Positions 8,038 to 16,132 of a stretch of 18,764 nt of DNA are shown piece after piece. Each line of letters begins with the position of its first letter. The stretch's first letter is position 1. Below the pieces are notes generated by a model that ran no database searches, had not been told where the DNA came from, and saw only the letters and a list, made by a program, of their open reading frames with translations. Both the position numbers and the translations under genes were made by a program. The stretch is taken from contig JAEOTW010000310.1 of NCBI GenBank assembly GCA_016839655.1, forward strand, positions 1 to 18,764, given 5' to 3'. The DNA comes from Promethearchaeota archaeon (GTDB lineage Archaea > Asgardarchaeota > Lokiarchaeia > Sigynarchaeales > SOKP01).

Positions 8038-8117
8038 TATTCCTTTCTTATGTATAATTTATGTTTTTTAGTAAATACAACAGTATCTTATTATGAGATT
8101 TAGAAGGTTTTCTACTT

Positions 8118-8128
8118 TTTATATTTAA
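8118..8128 (-). promoter_or_regulatory. TATA box candidate for the glmM-glmS transcript
   Basis: On the minus strand this reads TTAAATATAAA. Initiation would fall near 8097, leaving a leader of about 60 bases before the glmM start at 8037. Modest confidence because AT-rich DNA offers many similar words. Confidence 0.35.
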
Positions 8129-8260
8129 TTTGTAAAATTCACGACAACAAGAGAAAAAGATATAAGGAAAGCTATTGAACAGATTAAATTCTGTTGTATA
8201 AGTTCTTGTTTTGAAAGTTTTAAGAGAAAAGGAAAAACTATTAATTTTTTAAAAATATTC

Positions 8261-8268
8261 TTTAAATA
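8261..8268 (+). promoter_or_regulatory. TATA box for the 8308 gene
   Basis: TTTAAATA is an exact match to the archaeal TATA consensus. Its centre is about 43 bases before the ATG at 8308, so initiation near 8290 would give a leader of roughly 18 bases. Confidence 0.5.
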
Positions 8269-8307
8269 GTACTCTATCAAGATTTTTGGCTTCCATTTTT
8301 ATAGATT

Positions 8308-9786
8308 ATGATTTTTCAAGGATTATTTAACATATTGGATTTATACTTTAAGGAAATTGATCTTTTCTATAATAATATCGATCAGTATTTCAAAGATAAA
8401 ATTACTAGTTCATATAGTGATGTAGAAGTAAATGAAAGCAATATTACCCAAAAATTGGAAGAGTTTACAAAATATATTATAAAAATTTTTGAGGAAATTG
8501 GATTAGATATAAAGAATATTGAAAGTGAATTTTTGGATCCATTTTTGGAAATAAATAAGAAAGACAAAAAAGAGATTTCCTCAATGTTAGAACTGTATGA
8601 AAGAAAAATAGCACCTATAATCTATGAAATTTTTTTAGAGAAAATTGTTGATTATCTTGTAGATGTTGATGTTGCTCCTTTAATGTTAAAATTGAAATCT
8701 GAGGGTTTTTTAACAATTGAATTCATTGTGGAACTTAGAAATCTAAAAACACTTATTGATCAAACCCCTGAAAAGAGAGAAAATTTAAAAAAATATATTC
8801 AAATTCAAAAGAAAATTATTGATAAATTTAAAACAAATAAGCAAAATATTGAGAGTTTAGAAGATCTAGAGGAACCACAATTTAAGCTTCAGATATTATA
8901 TTTGACTTATAGAATTATCCATTTTTTTCACCTTCAAAAAACATTTGATTTTTCTCATATCATCTCATTTTTAGAAAATAATGTTGATGAATGGTTAATA
9001 GATGTTCCTATGGTATCTTTGAAAAATCCGGACATTTATTTTTGTGGAATTTACTTAGCACAACATCTAAAAGTTAATCTTGATAAGGAGAAGATTATTG
9101 ACTTCTTGAAAAATTTATATGAAGAAGCTATAGATAGATATGAATCACCCCTTTTCGAAGCAACAGATGGTGCATATTACTTTATTAAATCTACTGAATT
9201 GATGAAACATTGGTTAAGTTACGAAAAAATAAATATTATCGTTAAAACAGATTCTAAATTTTATGAATCTAGCTATCTAAAAGATCTTGAGACTTCTCAA
9301 CTAGTTGTAATCTTGAAAATGTATGCACAACTAGGAATATCTAAAAAAGAGAATTTAATCAGAGCTATTAAAGAAGAAATTGAATTAAGAGTAACTCCTG
9401 ATGGAATTAAACAATTTAGGGATGGGTTTGTGTCATCAGAAGCTACTTATTATGTTCTTTTTAATTATTATATGAGCTATGAACTAGATAAACTAAAGGA
9501 TTTTAATATATTAGAAAACATAGTTTCTCGAATTTACAGGAATTTAGAACTTCTTGATTTCTCGATAGACACAAATTACGATTTAATTAGTGAATTAATT
9601 TATTCCCTCGAAAGTTTAAAACTCTTTAATTGTATTGAAACAAATGAGATGATACTTCACTTAGCAAAGTATTTATTTCCACAAGAAATATCCGAAAAAA
9701 TTTCAAATATAAAAGAAATAATTAGGGAAAAAGCCAAATTCAGGCACTTAAAAGTGGATCGAGTTACTGGAGAGACTATTTATTAA
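8308..9786 (+). CDS. Hypothetical all-helical protein with prenyltransferase/terpene-cyclase-like toroid repeats
   Basis: No family is recognised with certainty. The 492 residues look entirely alpha-helical, acidic and lysine-rich, without signal peptide or membrane segment. Residues 1-230 are long charged helices. From about 235 to 445 helix pairs alternate with a pattern like that of prenyltransferase-beta or squalene-cyclase alpha-alpha toroids: NPDIYFCGIYLAQHL (240-254), LETSQLVVILKMYAQLG (327-343) and FVSSEATYYVLFNYYM (374-389). The last resembles the PSSLEATYYAL segment of eukaryotic protein prenyltransferase beta subunits. The zinc-binding D.C...H set of true prenyltransferases is not visible, so a catalytic prenyltransferase is unlikely; a structural or binding role is more plausible (inference). 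It stands alone between divergent glmM and the AGPS-like gene, with its own TATA box at 8261. Confidence 0.5.
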   Translation: MIFQGLFNILDLYFKEIDLFYNNIDQYFKDKITSSYSDVEVNESNITQKLEEFTKYIIKIFEEIGLDIKNIESEFLDPFLEINKKDKKEISSMLELYERKIAPIIYEIFLEKIVDYLVDVDVAPLMLKLKSEGFLTIEFIVELRNLKTLIDQTPEKRENLKKYIQIQKKIIDKFKTNKQNIESLEDLEEPQFKLQILYLTYRIIHFFHLQKTFDFSHIISFLENNVDEWLIDVPMVSLKNPDIYFCGIYLAQHLKVNLDKEKIIDFLKNLYEEAIDRYESPLFEATDGAYYFIKSTELMKHWLSYEKINIIVKTDSKFYESSYLKDLETSQLVVILKMYAQLGISKKENLIRAIKEEIELRVTPDGIKQFRDGFVSSEATYYVLFNYYMSYELDKLKDFNILENIVSRIYRNLELLDFSIDTNYDLISELIYSLESLKLFNCIETNEMILHLAKYLFPQEISEKISNIKEIIREKAKFRHLKVDRVTGETIY

Positions 9787-9856
9787 ATGGGATATAATAG
9801 AAGATCTAATTTATTTCTCAAATGAATAAATTTTAAGAAGCATCATAACTAAAAAT

Positions 9857-9869
9857 TATAAATTTAATC
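9857..9869 (+). promoter_or_regulatory. TATA box candidate for the AGPS-like operon
   Basis: TTATAAATTTAAT lies about 48 bases before the ATG at 9911. Initiation near 9888 would give a leader of about 20 bases and would support a start at or near 9911. Confidence 0.35.
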
Positions 9870-9910
9870 TAATCATTTTACTAAGATAATACTATATAGT
9901 GTTGATATAT

Positions 9911-11389
9911 ATGGATCTAAAAGTTTTTGAATTAGTTTATAAAGATAATCGATGTAAAATTAAAGATAAACAAATAATTAAATCTAAACTTGAAGATATA
10001 GTCGGAGAACAAAATTTTTCAACAAAAGATATTGATCTTCTAGCTTATTCAAAGGATTCGTCTCTTATTTCCTTTAATTGGGCACTTCAAGGTAAAATGG
10101 CAGGCTTAGCAGATTTTGTAATATGGCCAGAAAGTGTAACACATATAAGCGAAGTTTTAAAGTTTGCAAATCAGGTAAATATCCCTGTTATACCTTATGG
10201 AGAAGGATCTGGAGTTGTTAGTGGAGCTGTACCAGTTAGAGGAGGGATTATAATTGACATGAAAAAATTCAATAAAATTCTTGAGATTAATGATACAAAT
10301 TTGACTGTAACAGTTCAAGCGGGTATTAATGGAATGAATTTAGAACGCTACTTAAACAATAAGGGATACACAACAGGTCATATCCCACAATCTCTCTATA
10401 TTTCTTCTTTAGGTGGATGGATTGCACACCGTGCTGCTGGTCAATTTAGTACAAAATATGGAAAGATTGAAGATATTGTATTAGGAATGAAGGTTGTGTT
10501 ACCAAAGGGTAAAATTCTCCATTTTAAAACCATAGCCAGAGCTTCAACAGGACCCCAATTTGAAAAACTTTTTATTGGTGGAGGAGGGACACTTGGAATC
10601 GTTACTGAAGCTACTTTGAAGATTTGGCCAATTCCTGCAAAAAAATCTTTAATTTCTTTCGCCTTTCCTTCAATTGAAGATTCTTTCAATGCTGTTAGAC
10701 AAATATTAAGGGAACAAGTTTATCCTGCTGTGATTAGAATATATGATCAATTTGAAACTTCAAGACACTTTCCAGACATTGATCAAGCCAAAGAAAAAGT
10801 AATGACTATATTTGTTTGTGAGGGTAATGAAAATCTTGTAGATTTAGAAGAATCAATAACAAGAGAAAAATCTAAGGATAATTCAGGGATTGACTGTGGA
10901 ACACATCCAGTAGAACATTGGTTTGAGACTAGATTTAAAGTTACTGAAACATCAGCAATGCCACCATATAAAATTGTATTTGATACTATTGAAGTTGCTT
11001 CTCTATGGGAAAATGCATCAGATATTTATCACTCTGTTCTAGAATCAATGAAAAATTTACATGGATTCATAATGATTACTGCTCATGTCTCACACTTTTA
11101 TCCAAATGGGGTAGGGATTTACTTTACTTTTGGTGGAGTCCCTTCGAAAGATCAAACAGATTTAGAATATTATCAGGAATGCTGGAATACAATAATTAAA
11201 GCAGTAGTGGATTCAGGAGGCTCAATTGCTCATCATCATGGGATAGGGATAAATAGAGCTCATTGGATGGAAAGTGAATGGGGTAAATCTATGGAGACTC
11301 TAAAGGATATTAAAAAGATGCTTGATCCTAACAATATTCTCAATCCTGGGAAAGTTTATGAAAATACCTGGAAAGGAGGTGTGGAATAA
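9911..11389 (+). CDS. FAD-linked oxidoreductase, alkyldihydroxyacetonephosphate synthase (AGPS)-like
   Basis: This is a PCMH-type FAD-binding flavoprotein (FAD_binding_4). Residues 92-117 (PVIPYGEGSGVVSGAVPVRGG) form the FAD pyrophosphate loop. Residues 155-200 (TGHIPQSLYISSLGGWIAHR, then AAGQFSTKYGKIEDIV) and 211-240 (ASTGP, GGGGTLGIVTEATLKIWP) follow animal AGPS closely. So does the C-terminal half, with AHVSHFYPNG (391-400) and SIAHHHGIG (438-446); the His run lies where AGPS has its catalytic histidines. AGPS swaps the acyl chain of acyl-DHAP for a fatty alcohol with no net redox; relatives oxidise hydroxyacids. The next gene encodes an Fe-S electron carrier, which favours a dehydrogenase (inference). 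Length is 492, shorter than peroxisomal AGPS, with no targeting extension. I preferred the ATG at 9911; a GTG at 9899 would add four residues. The stop abuts the next ATG. Confidence 0.8.
   Translation: MDLKVFELVYKDNRCKIKDKQIIKSKLEDIVGEQNFSTKDIDLLAYSKDSSLISFNWALQGKMAGLADFVIWPESVTHISEVLKFANQVNIPVIPYGEGSGVVSGAVPVRGGIIIDMKKFNKILEINDTNLTVTVQAGINGMNLERYLNNKGYTTGHIPQSLYISSLGGWIAHRAAGQFSTKYGKIEDIVLGMKVVLPKGKILHFKTIARASTGPQFEKLFIGGGGTLGIVTEATLKIWPIPAKKSLISFAFPSIEDSFNAVRQILREQVYPAVIRIYDQFETSRHFPDIDQAKEKVMTIFVCEGNENLVDLEESITREKSKDNSGIDCGTHPVEHWFETRFKVTETSAMPPYKIVFDTIEVASLWENASDIYHSVLESMKNLHGFIMITAHVSHFYPNGVGIYFTFGGVPSKDQTDLEYYQECWNTIIKAVVDSGGSIAHHHGIGINRAHWMESEWGKSMETLKDIKKMLDPNNILNPGKVYENTWKGGVE
11372..11381 (+). 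promoter_or_regulatory. Strong Shine-Dalgarno for the Fe-S protein
   Basis: AAAGGAGGTG lies inside the last codons of the AGPS-like gene, 8 bases before the ATG at 11390. It is one of only two near-perfect sites in the window and shows that the Fe-S gene is translated from the same message. Confidence 0.75.
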
Positions 11390-12664
11390 ATGGGAGTCGA
11401 AGAAACTTTAAAAAAATATAGTTGGATTCTACCACTTATTCAAAAAGCTGATAGAGCTACTAGATCCAAGATAATGAAAAATTTTCGTCAAAAAAAGACG
11501 AATTTTTTTCCAGAAGAAGATGTTAAAGCTGATGTAGATAGTCTAATCAAATGTATGCTGTGTCCTAACATGTGTAGATTTGATTGCGGAACTCTACAAG
11601 CATCTTCTACTGAAACGATGAGTCCTGCCTATAAAGCTCGAATTGGATATTATTTAACCATGGGTAAAATTGACCCATCAAAAAAAGAAAATAAAGCATT
11701 TGTTGATCTAATGTACAAGTGTACAAATGAGGAAAATTGTAAAGTTTGGTGTCCATTCGAATTTTCTGTTGTATCTCTCTTAGAAACAGTAAGAGACGAT
11801 TTAAATGACAAGGGATTAATGCCAGATTACTGCAAACAGCAGATAGATAAGTTAAAGAAAACTAATACTATAGAAGATCATAATATATATGAGACTTATA
11901 AGGAGAAAGGTATTGAAAATATAGAAACAGATGGCAAGGACGAGGTCTTCTATTATATAGGATGTGAATCAATGAAATGTCCAGAAGTTATTAAAGCTAA
12001 CTTGGAAATATTAAAAAAAGCTGGAATTAAATATTCTACCAATCTTGATAGAAAAGTATGCTGTGGGGGACCCGCGTTTAATATTAGGGATCTAGAAACC
12101 GCTAAGAAATTTGCGGGTATGAACCAAGAACTTATTGATCTTACAGGAGCTAAAACAATTATTTCAGACTGTCCTGGTTGTGTCTTAACCCTATCTAAAC
12201 GTTATGAAACTATTGGACTAAATATTGAAAAAGAAATACTGCACACGGTTCAATACTTTAAAAAATTAATAGAAAATGGAAAATTGAATATTCAAAATGA
12301 TGTTCCAGAAAAAATTAATAAGGTTACTGTTCACGATCCTTGTCTTATTGCTAGAAATCTACAAGATACCGAATCAATAAGATATCTATTAAAGAAGATT
12401 CCTGGGATTGAAGTAGTTGAACCAGTTTACAACAAAGAATACGTCCATTGTTGTGGTTGGAGTGGTACTGCTCATTGGGCAGATAAAGACTTAGCGGTGA
12501 AAGAAGCACGAAACAGAATTAATGAATTAAAAGAAACAGGTGTTTGTACTTTTATTTCTGCTTGTCCTTTATGTGAGTTAGGATTAGCATATGGAATTGA
12601 GGAGACAGAAAAAGAAAAATATAAAATACTAGATATATCTGAATTATTATTAAAATTACTATAA
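11390..12664 (+). CDS. Twin-CCG-domain iron-sulfur protein (GlpC/GlcF/HdrD-like)
   Basis: The protein resembles the electron-transfer subunits of glycerol-3-phosphate, glycolate and lactate dehydrogenases and heterodisulfide reductase. The N-terminal ferredoxin-like part has C55, C58, C62, C66 (CMLCPNMCRFDC) and C111, C117, C121-P (CTNEENCKVWCP). Both spacings depart from the usual C..C..C...CP: the first has an extra residue, and in the second Glu114 stands where a cysteine is expected. Two CCG domains follow. The first has C192, CCGG at 224-227 and CPGC at 261-264; the second has HDPC ending at C318, CCG at 354-356 and CPLC at 392-395. CCG domains bind non-cubane [4Fe-4S] clusters or otherwise serve electron transfer. 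The start directly follows the AGPS-like stop, so the two are surely co-translated and probably form a complex. Electrons from the flavin would pass to an unknown acceptor. Confidence 0.87.
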   Translation: MGVEETLKKYSWILPLIQKADRATRSKIMKNFRQKKTNFFPEEDVKADVDSLIKCMLCPNMCRFDCGTLQASSTETMSPAYKARIGYYLTMGKIDPSKKENKAFVDLMYKCTNEENCKVWCPFEFSVVSLLETVRDDLNDKGLMPDYCKQQIDKLKKTNTIEDHNIYETYKEKGIENIETDGKDEVFYYIGCESMKCPEVIKANLEILKKAGIKYSTNLDRKVCCGGPAFNIRDLETAKKFAGMNQELIDLTGAKTIISDCPGCVLTLSKRYETIGLNIEKEILHTVQYFKKLIENGKLNIQNDVPEKINKVTVHDPCLIARNLQDTESIRYLLKKIPGIEVVEPVYNKEYVHCCGWSGTAHWADKDLAVKEARNRINELKETGVCTFISACPLCELGLAYGIEETEKEKYKILDISELLLKLL

Positions 12665-12672
12665 TATATAAA
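12665..12672 (+). promoter_or_regulatory. TATA-like element before the FGGY kinase
   Basis: TATATAAA lies immediately after the stop of the Fe-S gene, about 24 bases before the kinase ATG at 12693. A promoter here would give a leaderless kinase message in addition to read-through from the operon. The kinase has only a weak AGTGGT upstream as a ribosome site, which fits this reading but does not prove it. Confidence 0.3.
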
Positions 12673-12692
12673 TTAATGATTTAAGTGGTTAT

Positions 12693-14150
12693 ATGAGTGA
12701 TTTAATTTGTACGTTTGATGTTGGAACTACAGGAACAAGAACAATTATATTTGATATTAATGGTAGGGAAGTTGCTAAAGCATATGAAGAATATCCTGTC
12801 TTTGAACAACCCGTTGGTATTTCAGAACAGGATCCAATAATTTGGTGGAATGCTGTTAAAAACACATGCAATAGAGCCATAAAAACAATTAATAAAGATG
12901 ATATTATTGGAATCTCAGCATCATTTGTTAGAGGTACTGCTACTATTATTAATGATAAGGGGGAAGTATTACACCCTGCTTTAACTTGGATGGACGAAAG
13001 AGAAGAACACACAGCATTAGAATGGAAAAAGGAGGAAGATCTCAGAAGAACAATTCCCAAATTACTCTGGATTAAGAAAAATAAACCAGATTTGTTTAAT
13101 AAAGCATATAAAATTATATTCCCAGATTCTTACATATACCTGAAATTATGTGATGTGTATGTAACAGACCCAACAAATGGAAGTTTCGGAATTTTGAATA
13201 CCAATACATTAAAATGGGACGAGGAGTTAGCAAATTCATTTGGATTACCAATAGAATTATGGCCAGAATTGCATTCTCCGGGAGAAGTTATTGGTGAATT
13301 GACTAGTTCTGCAGCACAAATTTTAGGTTTAAAGAAAAATACTCCAATAGTACTAGGTGGTGGAGATCAACAATGTTCATCATTAGGTTTGGGAGTTATA
13401 CACAATGGTCAAGCCAAAGCTACTACTGGGACTGGTACTTTTGTTGATTACGTAGTGGATAAACCAGTTGAACCAGCTGGAGACATTCCAATTTTCTCTT
13501 GGCCTTCTGTTGTCAAGGGGAAATGGAATATTGAGGGTATAGCTCCAGGAACAGGTATGATATTCAAATGGTTTGTGGATAATTTCTCACAATTGCAAAT
13601 TAATGAATGTCGGGAGAAAAATATCAATGTTTATGATATTTTAACATCAGAGGCTGAAAAAATTCCCCCTGGTAGTGGGGGTTTATTATTTCTTCCAGTA
13701 TATGTATTCCGAAAAGGAACTATTCATGGGTTAGGTTGGAATCACACTAGGGCGCACATGATAAGAGCAATAATGGAATCTGCTGCTCTGGCCACTAATA
13801 TGTATCTCAATTTAGTAGAAGCAATGGGCGGTACTAAAACAACAGAATTAAGAGTTGATGGAGGGGCAATGAATAGTGATTTGTGGACCCAAATATTTGC
13901 AGATGTTACTTCAAGAAGAATTTTGGTACCAGAAGTTAAAGATGGTGCTGCTATGGGGGCTGCGATTTTAGGATTTGTTGGGTGTAAAAATTATGATACA
14001 TTTGAAAAAGCAATTGAAAATATGGTTAGATTTCCAGTAATTAAAACTCCAATTAAAGAAAATTCTAAGACCTATAAGAAATTGAATAGAATTTTTATGC
14101 CAGCATTATTAGATGTATATAGTAAGAAGCGAGTTACTAAAGATCTTTAG
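12693..14150 (+). CDS. FGGY-family carbohydrate kinase (glycerol kinase/xylulokinase-like)
   Basis: This is an ASKHA-fold sugar kinase of 485 residues, normal for the family. The N-terminal phosphate loop is FDVGTTGTRTIIFD (8-21). SEQDPIIWW (44-52) and LTWMDER (97-103) are substrate-side family motifs. GGGDQQ (222-227) carries the probable catalytic base D225. The second ATP-binding part shows VDGGAMNSDLW (388-398) and DGAAMGAAILG. GGDQQ is usual in glycerol kinases, whereas QDP..WW is closer to xylulokinases, so specificity is open. It phosphorylates a polyol or ketose with ATP in the cytosol. Only 28 bases separate it from the Fe-S gene. With the AGPS-like flavoprotein it suggests a route in which a polyol such as glycerol is phosphorylated and then oxidised (inference). 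A T-rich terminator-like run follows its stop. Confidence 0.85.
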   Translation: MSDLICTFDVGTTGTRTIIFDINGREVAKAYEEYPVFEQPVGISEQDPIIWWNAVKNTCNRAIKTINKDDIIGISASFVRGTATIINDKGEVLHPALTWMDEREEHTALEWKKEEDLRRTIPKLLWIKKNKPDLFNKAYKIIFPDSYIYLKLCDVYVTDPTNGSFGILNTNTLKWDEELANSFGLPIELWPELHSPGEVIGELTSSAAQILGLKKNTPIVLGGGDQQCSSLGLGVIHNGQAKATTGTGTFVDYVVDKPVEPAGDIPIFSWPSVVKGKWNIEGIAPGTGMIFKWFVDNFSQLQINECREKNINVYDILTSEAEKIPPGSGGLLFLPVYVFRKGTIHGLGWNHTRAHMIRAIMESAALATNMYLNLVEAMGGTKTTELRVDGGAMNSDLWTQIFADVTSRRILVPEVKDGAAMGAAILGFVGCKNYDTFEKAIENMVRFPVIKTPIKENSKTYKKLNRIFMPALLDVYSKKRVTKDL

Positions 14151-14156
14151 CTTATA

Positions 14157-14173
14157 TCTCTTTTTTCCTTTTT
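14157..14173 (+). terminator. T-rich terminator-like tract
   Basis: A pyrimidine run TCTCTTTTTTCCTTTTT starts seven bases after the kinase stop. Archaeal RNA polymerase terminates at oligo-T tracts without needing a hairpin, so this may end the flavoprotein/Fe-S/kinase transcript. Confidence 0.45.
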
Positions 14174-14338
14174 AAGTCTTAAATGTGAAAAATATTCAGT
14201 AATTTATTTTGAGTAAAATGTTAAATTTGGAAAAATTTCACGGTAAACCTCATTTTTCTCGCTATTTTTAAATTTAGAAAAGTATTTTTGGAATATTTAA
14301 TTTCAAAAATTATAGAATATCAATAATTACTATTTCAC

Positions 14339-15166
14339 ATGCCTTATTTCAAGAACCAAGAGGGTTATAATCTATATTATGAAAATATTAACCCTGATTC
14401 AAAAGCGTGTACCATTATTCTTATTCATGGGTTTGCATCTTCTGCTTCATTTTTCAAATCTCAAATTAATATCTTAAAGAAGAATTATAGAATTGTTGCT
14501 TTTGATGCATTAGGGCATGGGAGGAGTGATCATCCTAAAGAAATTAATCTTTCAAAGAATCTGAGATACGATATCATTAGAGACTTAGAAGATCTCCTTA
14601 AATATTTAGATGTAAGCAAAGGATATGGTATAATAGGGCACTCTCTAGTTGGGGGGATGGTTGGGCAATTGTTTGCTAAAAAACATCCTAAAAATATCAA
14701 ATTTCTTATCCTACTAAATTCTGGATATATTATGATTGATAATGTCATTAGAAATATATTTTATAACTTACTCCCGTATTTTATCCGAATGAATTTTTTA
14801 GAAGTTTTAGCTAATTCTGTTGAAAATATACTAGATAAAACTATCCCCTATATAATTACTGCTTTATCTGATTCATTGTCAGGATTAAATTTAACAAAAG
14901 AACAATTACATATGCAAATTGAAGACCAAATTTTTCGTATGATACATGAAATAAAAGAGTATGATCCATCAGGTATTAGTTGTCCTACCCTAATAATTGG
15001 GGGAAGACTTGATAATTTTGCACCTGAGCAGATGTCAGAAGAACTTCATAAGAAAATACCTCAAAGCGAGCTTGAAATCATCGATATGGCAGGCCATTTT
15101 ATGCCCAATCAAAGATCTGAAGTTGTTAATGAAATAATATGTAATTTTATTAGACAATTTAAGTGA
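14339..15166 (+). CDS. Alpha/beta-fold hydrolase
   Basis: The 275-residue protein has the complete alpha/beta hydrolase layout. The oxyanion motif is HGFASS (30-35). FDALGHGRSDHP (55-66) is the typical strand-loop after it. The nucleophile elbow GHSLVGG carries S102. The acid D225 lies in GGRLDNFAP, and H253 lies in AGHFMP. The helical cap is about residues 135-205. The elbow is slightly odd: V104 takes the place of the second glycine of G.S.G, with glycines following at 105-106. Substrate cannot be inferred; esterases, lipases and C-C hydrolases share this fold. There is no signal peptide. It follows a 188-base spacer after the kinase and is probably a separate transcription unit. Confidence 0.85.
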   Translation: MPYFKNQEGYNLYYENINPDSKACTIILIHGFASSASFFKSQINILKKNYRIVAFDALGHGRSDHPKEINLSKNLRYDIIRDLEDLLKYLDVSKGYGIIGHSLVGGMVGQLFAKKHPKNIKFLILLNSGYIMIDNVIRNIFYNLLPYFIRMNFLEVLANSVENILDKTIPYIITALSDSLSGLNLTKEQLHMQIEDQIFRMIHEIKEYDPSGISCPTLIIGGRLDNFAPEQMSEELHKKIPQSELEIIDMAGHFMPNQRSEVVNEIICNFIRQFK

Positions 15167-15208
15167 ATATTGCATATAACATTCTAAATCACCTAAATTT
15201 AAAGTATT

Positions 15209-15589
15209 ATGATTGATACTAACAAAAAAAATGACCAAAATATCTTCATCTCTTTTTTCAAAGAAGAAGTGAAAAATTTCGTAGAAGAAAGAAATTGGAT
15301 TAGATATCATACTCCAAAAAATTTAGTTCAAGCAATTAATTGTGAAGCTGGAGAACTATCTCAACTATTATTGTTTAAAAACTATACAAAAGAGGAAATT
15401 TGGAACAATGAGAATCTTCTAACAAATATATCTGATGAAATTGCAGATGTATTTATTTATCTAATAAGTTTGATTAATTCTTTGGATCTAGATTTAAGCA
15501 GTATTTTCATTAATAAAATGAAAAAAAATAGAGTAAAATATTCAAATAAAGAATTTAATAATGGAAAATATTATAAAAAATCAAATTAA
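15209..15589 (+). CDS. MazG-like / DCTPP1-type nucleotide pyrophosphohydrolase
   Basis: The 126-residue all-alpha protein matches the dCTP pyrophosphatase (RS21-C6) branch of the MazG superfamily. FVEERNWIRYHTPKNLVQAI (24-43) precedes the first metal motif EAGE (E46, E49), and DEIADVFIYLISL (76-88) carries the second (E77, D80). KM.KNRVKY near the end is also typical. These acidic residues bind Mg2+ and hydrolyse a nucleoside triphosphate, often a damaged or non-canonical one, to the monophosphate and pyrophosphate, cleaning the nucleotide pool. Length fits the family. The protein ends with a basic, asparagine-rich tail. It is followed after 10 bases by the DUF3795 gene, probably on the same transcript, and stands just before the purine genes, although it is not itself a purine-synthesis enzyme. 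Substrate is uncertain. Confidence 0.82.
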   Translation: MIDTNKKNDQNIFISFFKEEVKNFVEERNWIRYHTPKNLVQAINCEAGELSQLLLFKNYTKEEIWNNENLLTNISDEIADVFIYLISLINSLDLDLSSIFINKMKKNRVKYSNKEFNNGKYYKKSN

Positions 15590-15599
15590 GAGATATTAA

Positions 15600-16070
15600 A
15601 TGAGTAATATAAATAAAAATTTATTAGCTCCATGTGGGCTTTATTGCGGTGTATGTGCAATCCATATTGCAGATAAGAATAATAATTTAAAGTTTAAAGA
15701 AAAACTTGTGGATGTCTATAAACCTTTTTCCAAATCAATTGATGATATTAAATGCACAGGTTGTCTCTCAGAAAATCAAGATAGTATATTTGGATATTGT
15801 CAATCATGTCCAATCAGAGATTGTGTACAGAAAAAAGGATATAACAGCTGTTATCAATGCAATGATTTTCCTTGTAAATTTATAGATCGATTTCCTGTGC
15901 CTGTCGGAAAGAAAGTTATTTTAAGGGCAATACCTCGATGGAAAGAAATAGGGACTGAAAAGTGGGTTGAAGAAGAAGAAAAAAGATATCACTGCCCGGA
16001 ATGTAATAATTCTTTATTCCGTGGAGCAAAGAGATGCAATAAATGTGGAATTTCAGTTAATGTAGATTGA
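15600..16070 (+). CDS. DUF3795 domain protein with C-terminal zinc ribbon
   Basis: Fifteen cysteines in 156 residues mark this as a metal-binding protein. APCGLYCGVCAIHIA (10-24) is the DUF3795 signature. C52/C55, then C67/C70/C75 (CQSCPIRDC) and C84/C87/C92 (CYQCNDFPC) complete that domain, followed by the usual IDRFP segment. The last 25 residues form a separate rubredoxin-like or zinc-ribbon knuckle pair, CPECNNS and CNKCG (C132, C135, C146, C149). DUF3795 proteins are common in anaerobic archaea and bacteria and have no settled function; iron-sulfur or zinc binding is inferred from the cysteines. It lies 10 bases after the pyrophosphohydrolase gene, so co-transcription is likely, and 62 bases before purC. 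Confidence 0.8.
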   Translation: MSNINKNLLAPCGLYCGVCAIHIADKNNNLKFKEKLVDVYKPFSKSIDDIKCTGCLSENQDSIFGYCQSCPIRDCVQKKGYNSCYQCNDFPCKFIDRFPVPVGKKVILRAIPRWKEIGTEKWVEEEEKRYHCPECNNSLFRGAKRCNKCGISVNVD

Positions 16071-16132
16071 AGTAGATATTATTTCTAAATTAATAATTAA
16101 AATTTTTAAAATTTTTTATACTTTTATTTACC

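Noticed and set aside
9911..11389. Plain glycolate or lactate oxidase (GlcD) call for the flavoprotein
   Set aside because: The STGP, HVSHFYPNG and HHHG motifs and the spacing between them follow AGPS better than GlcD, although the reaction may still be a dehydrogenation.
12689..13060. Minus-strand open frame of 123 codons opposite the FGGY kinase
   Set aside because: The opposite strand encodes the intact kinase N-terminus, including its phosphate loop; this is a shadow frame.
15035..15310. Minus-strand open frame spanning the hydrolase end and the pyrophosphohydrolase start
   Set aside because: Phe/Ile-rich, overlaps two supported genes and has no motif or ribosome site.
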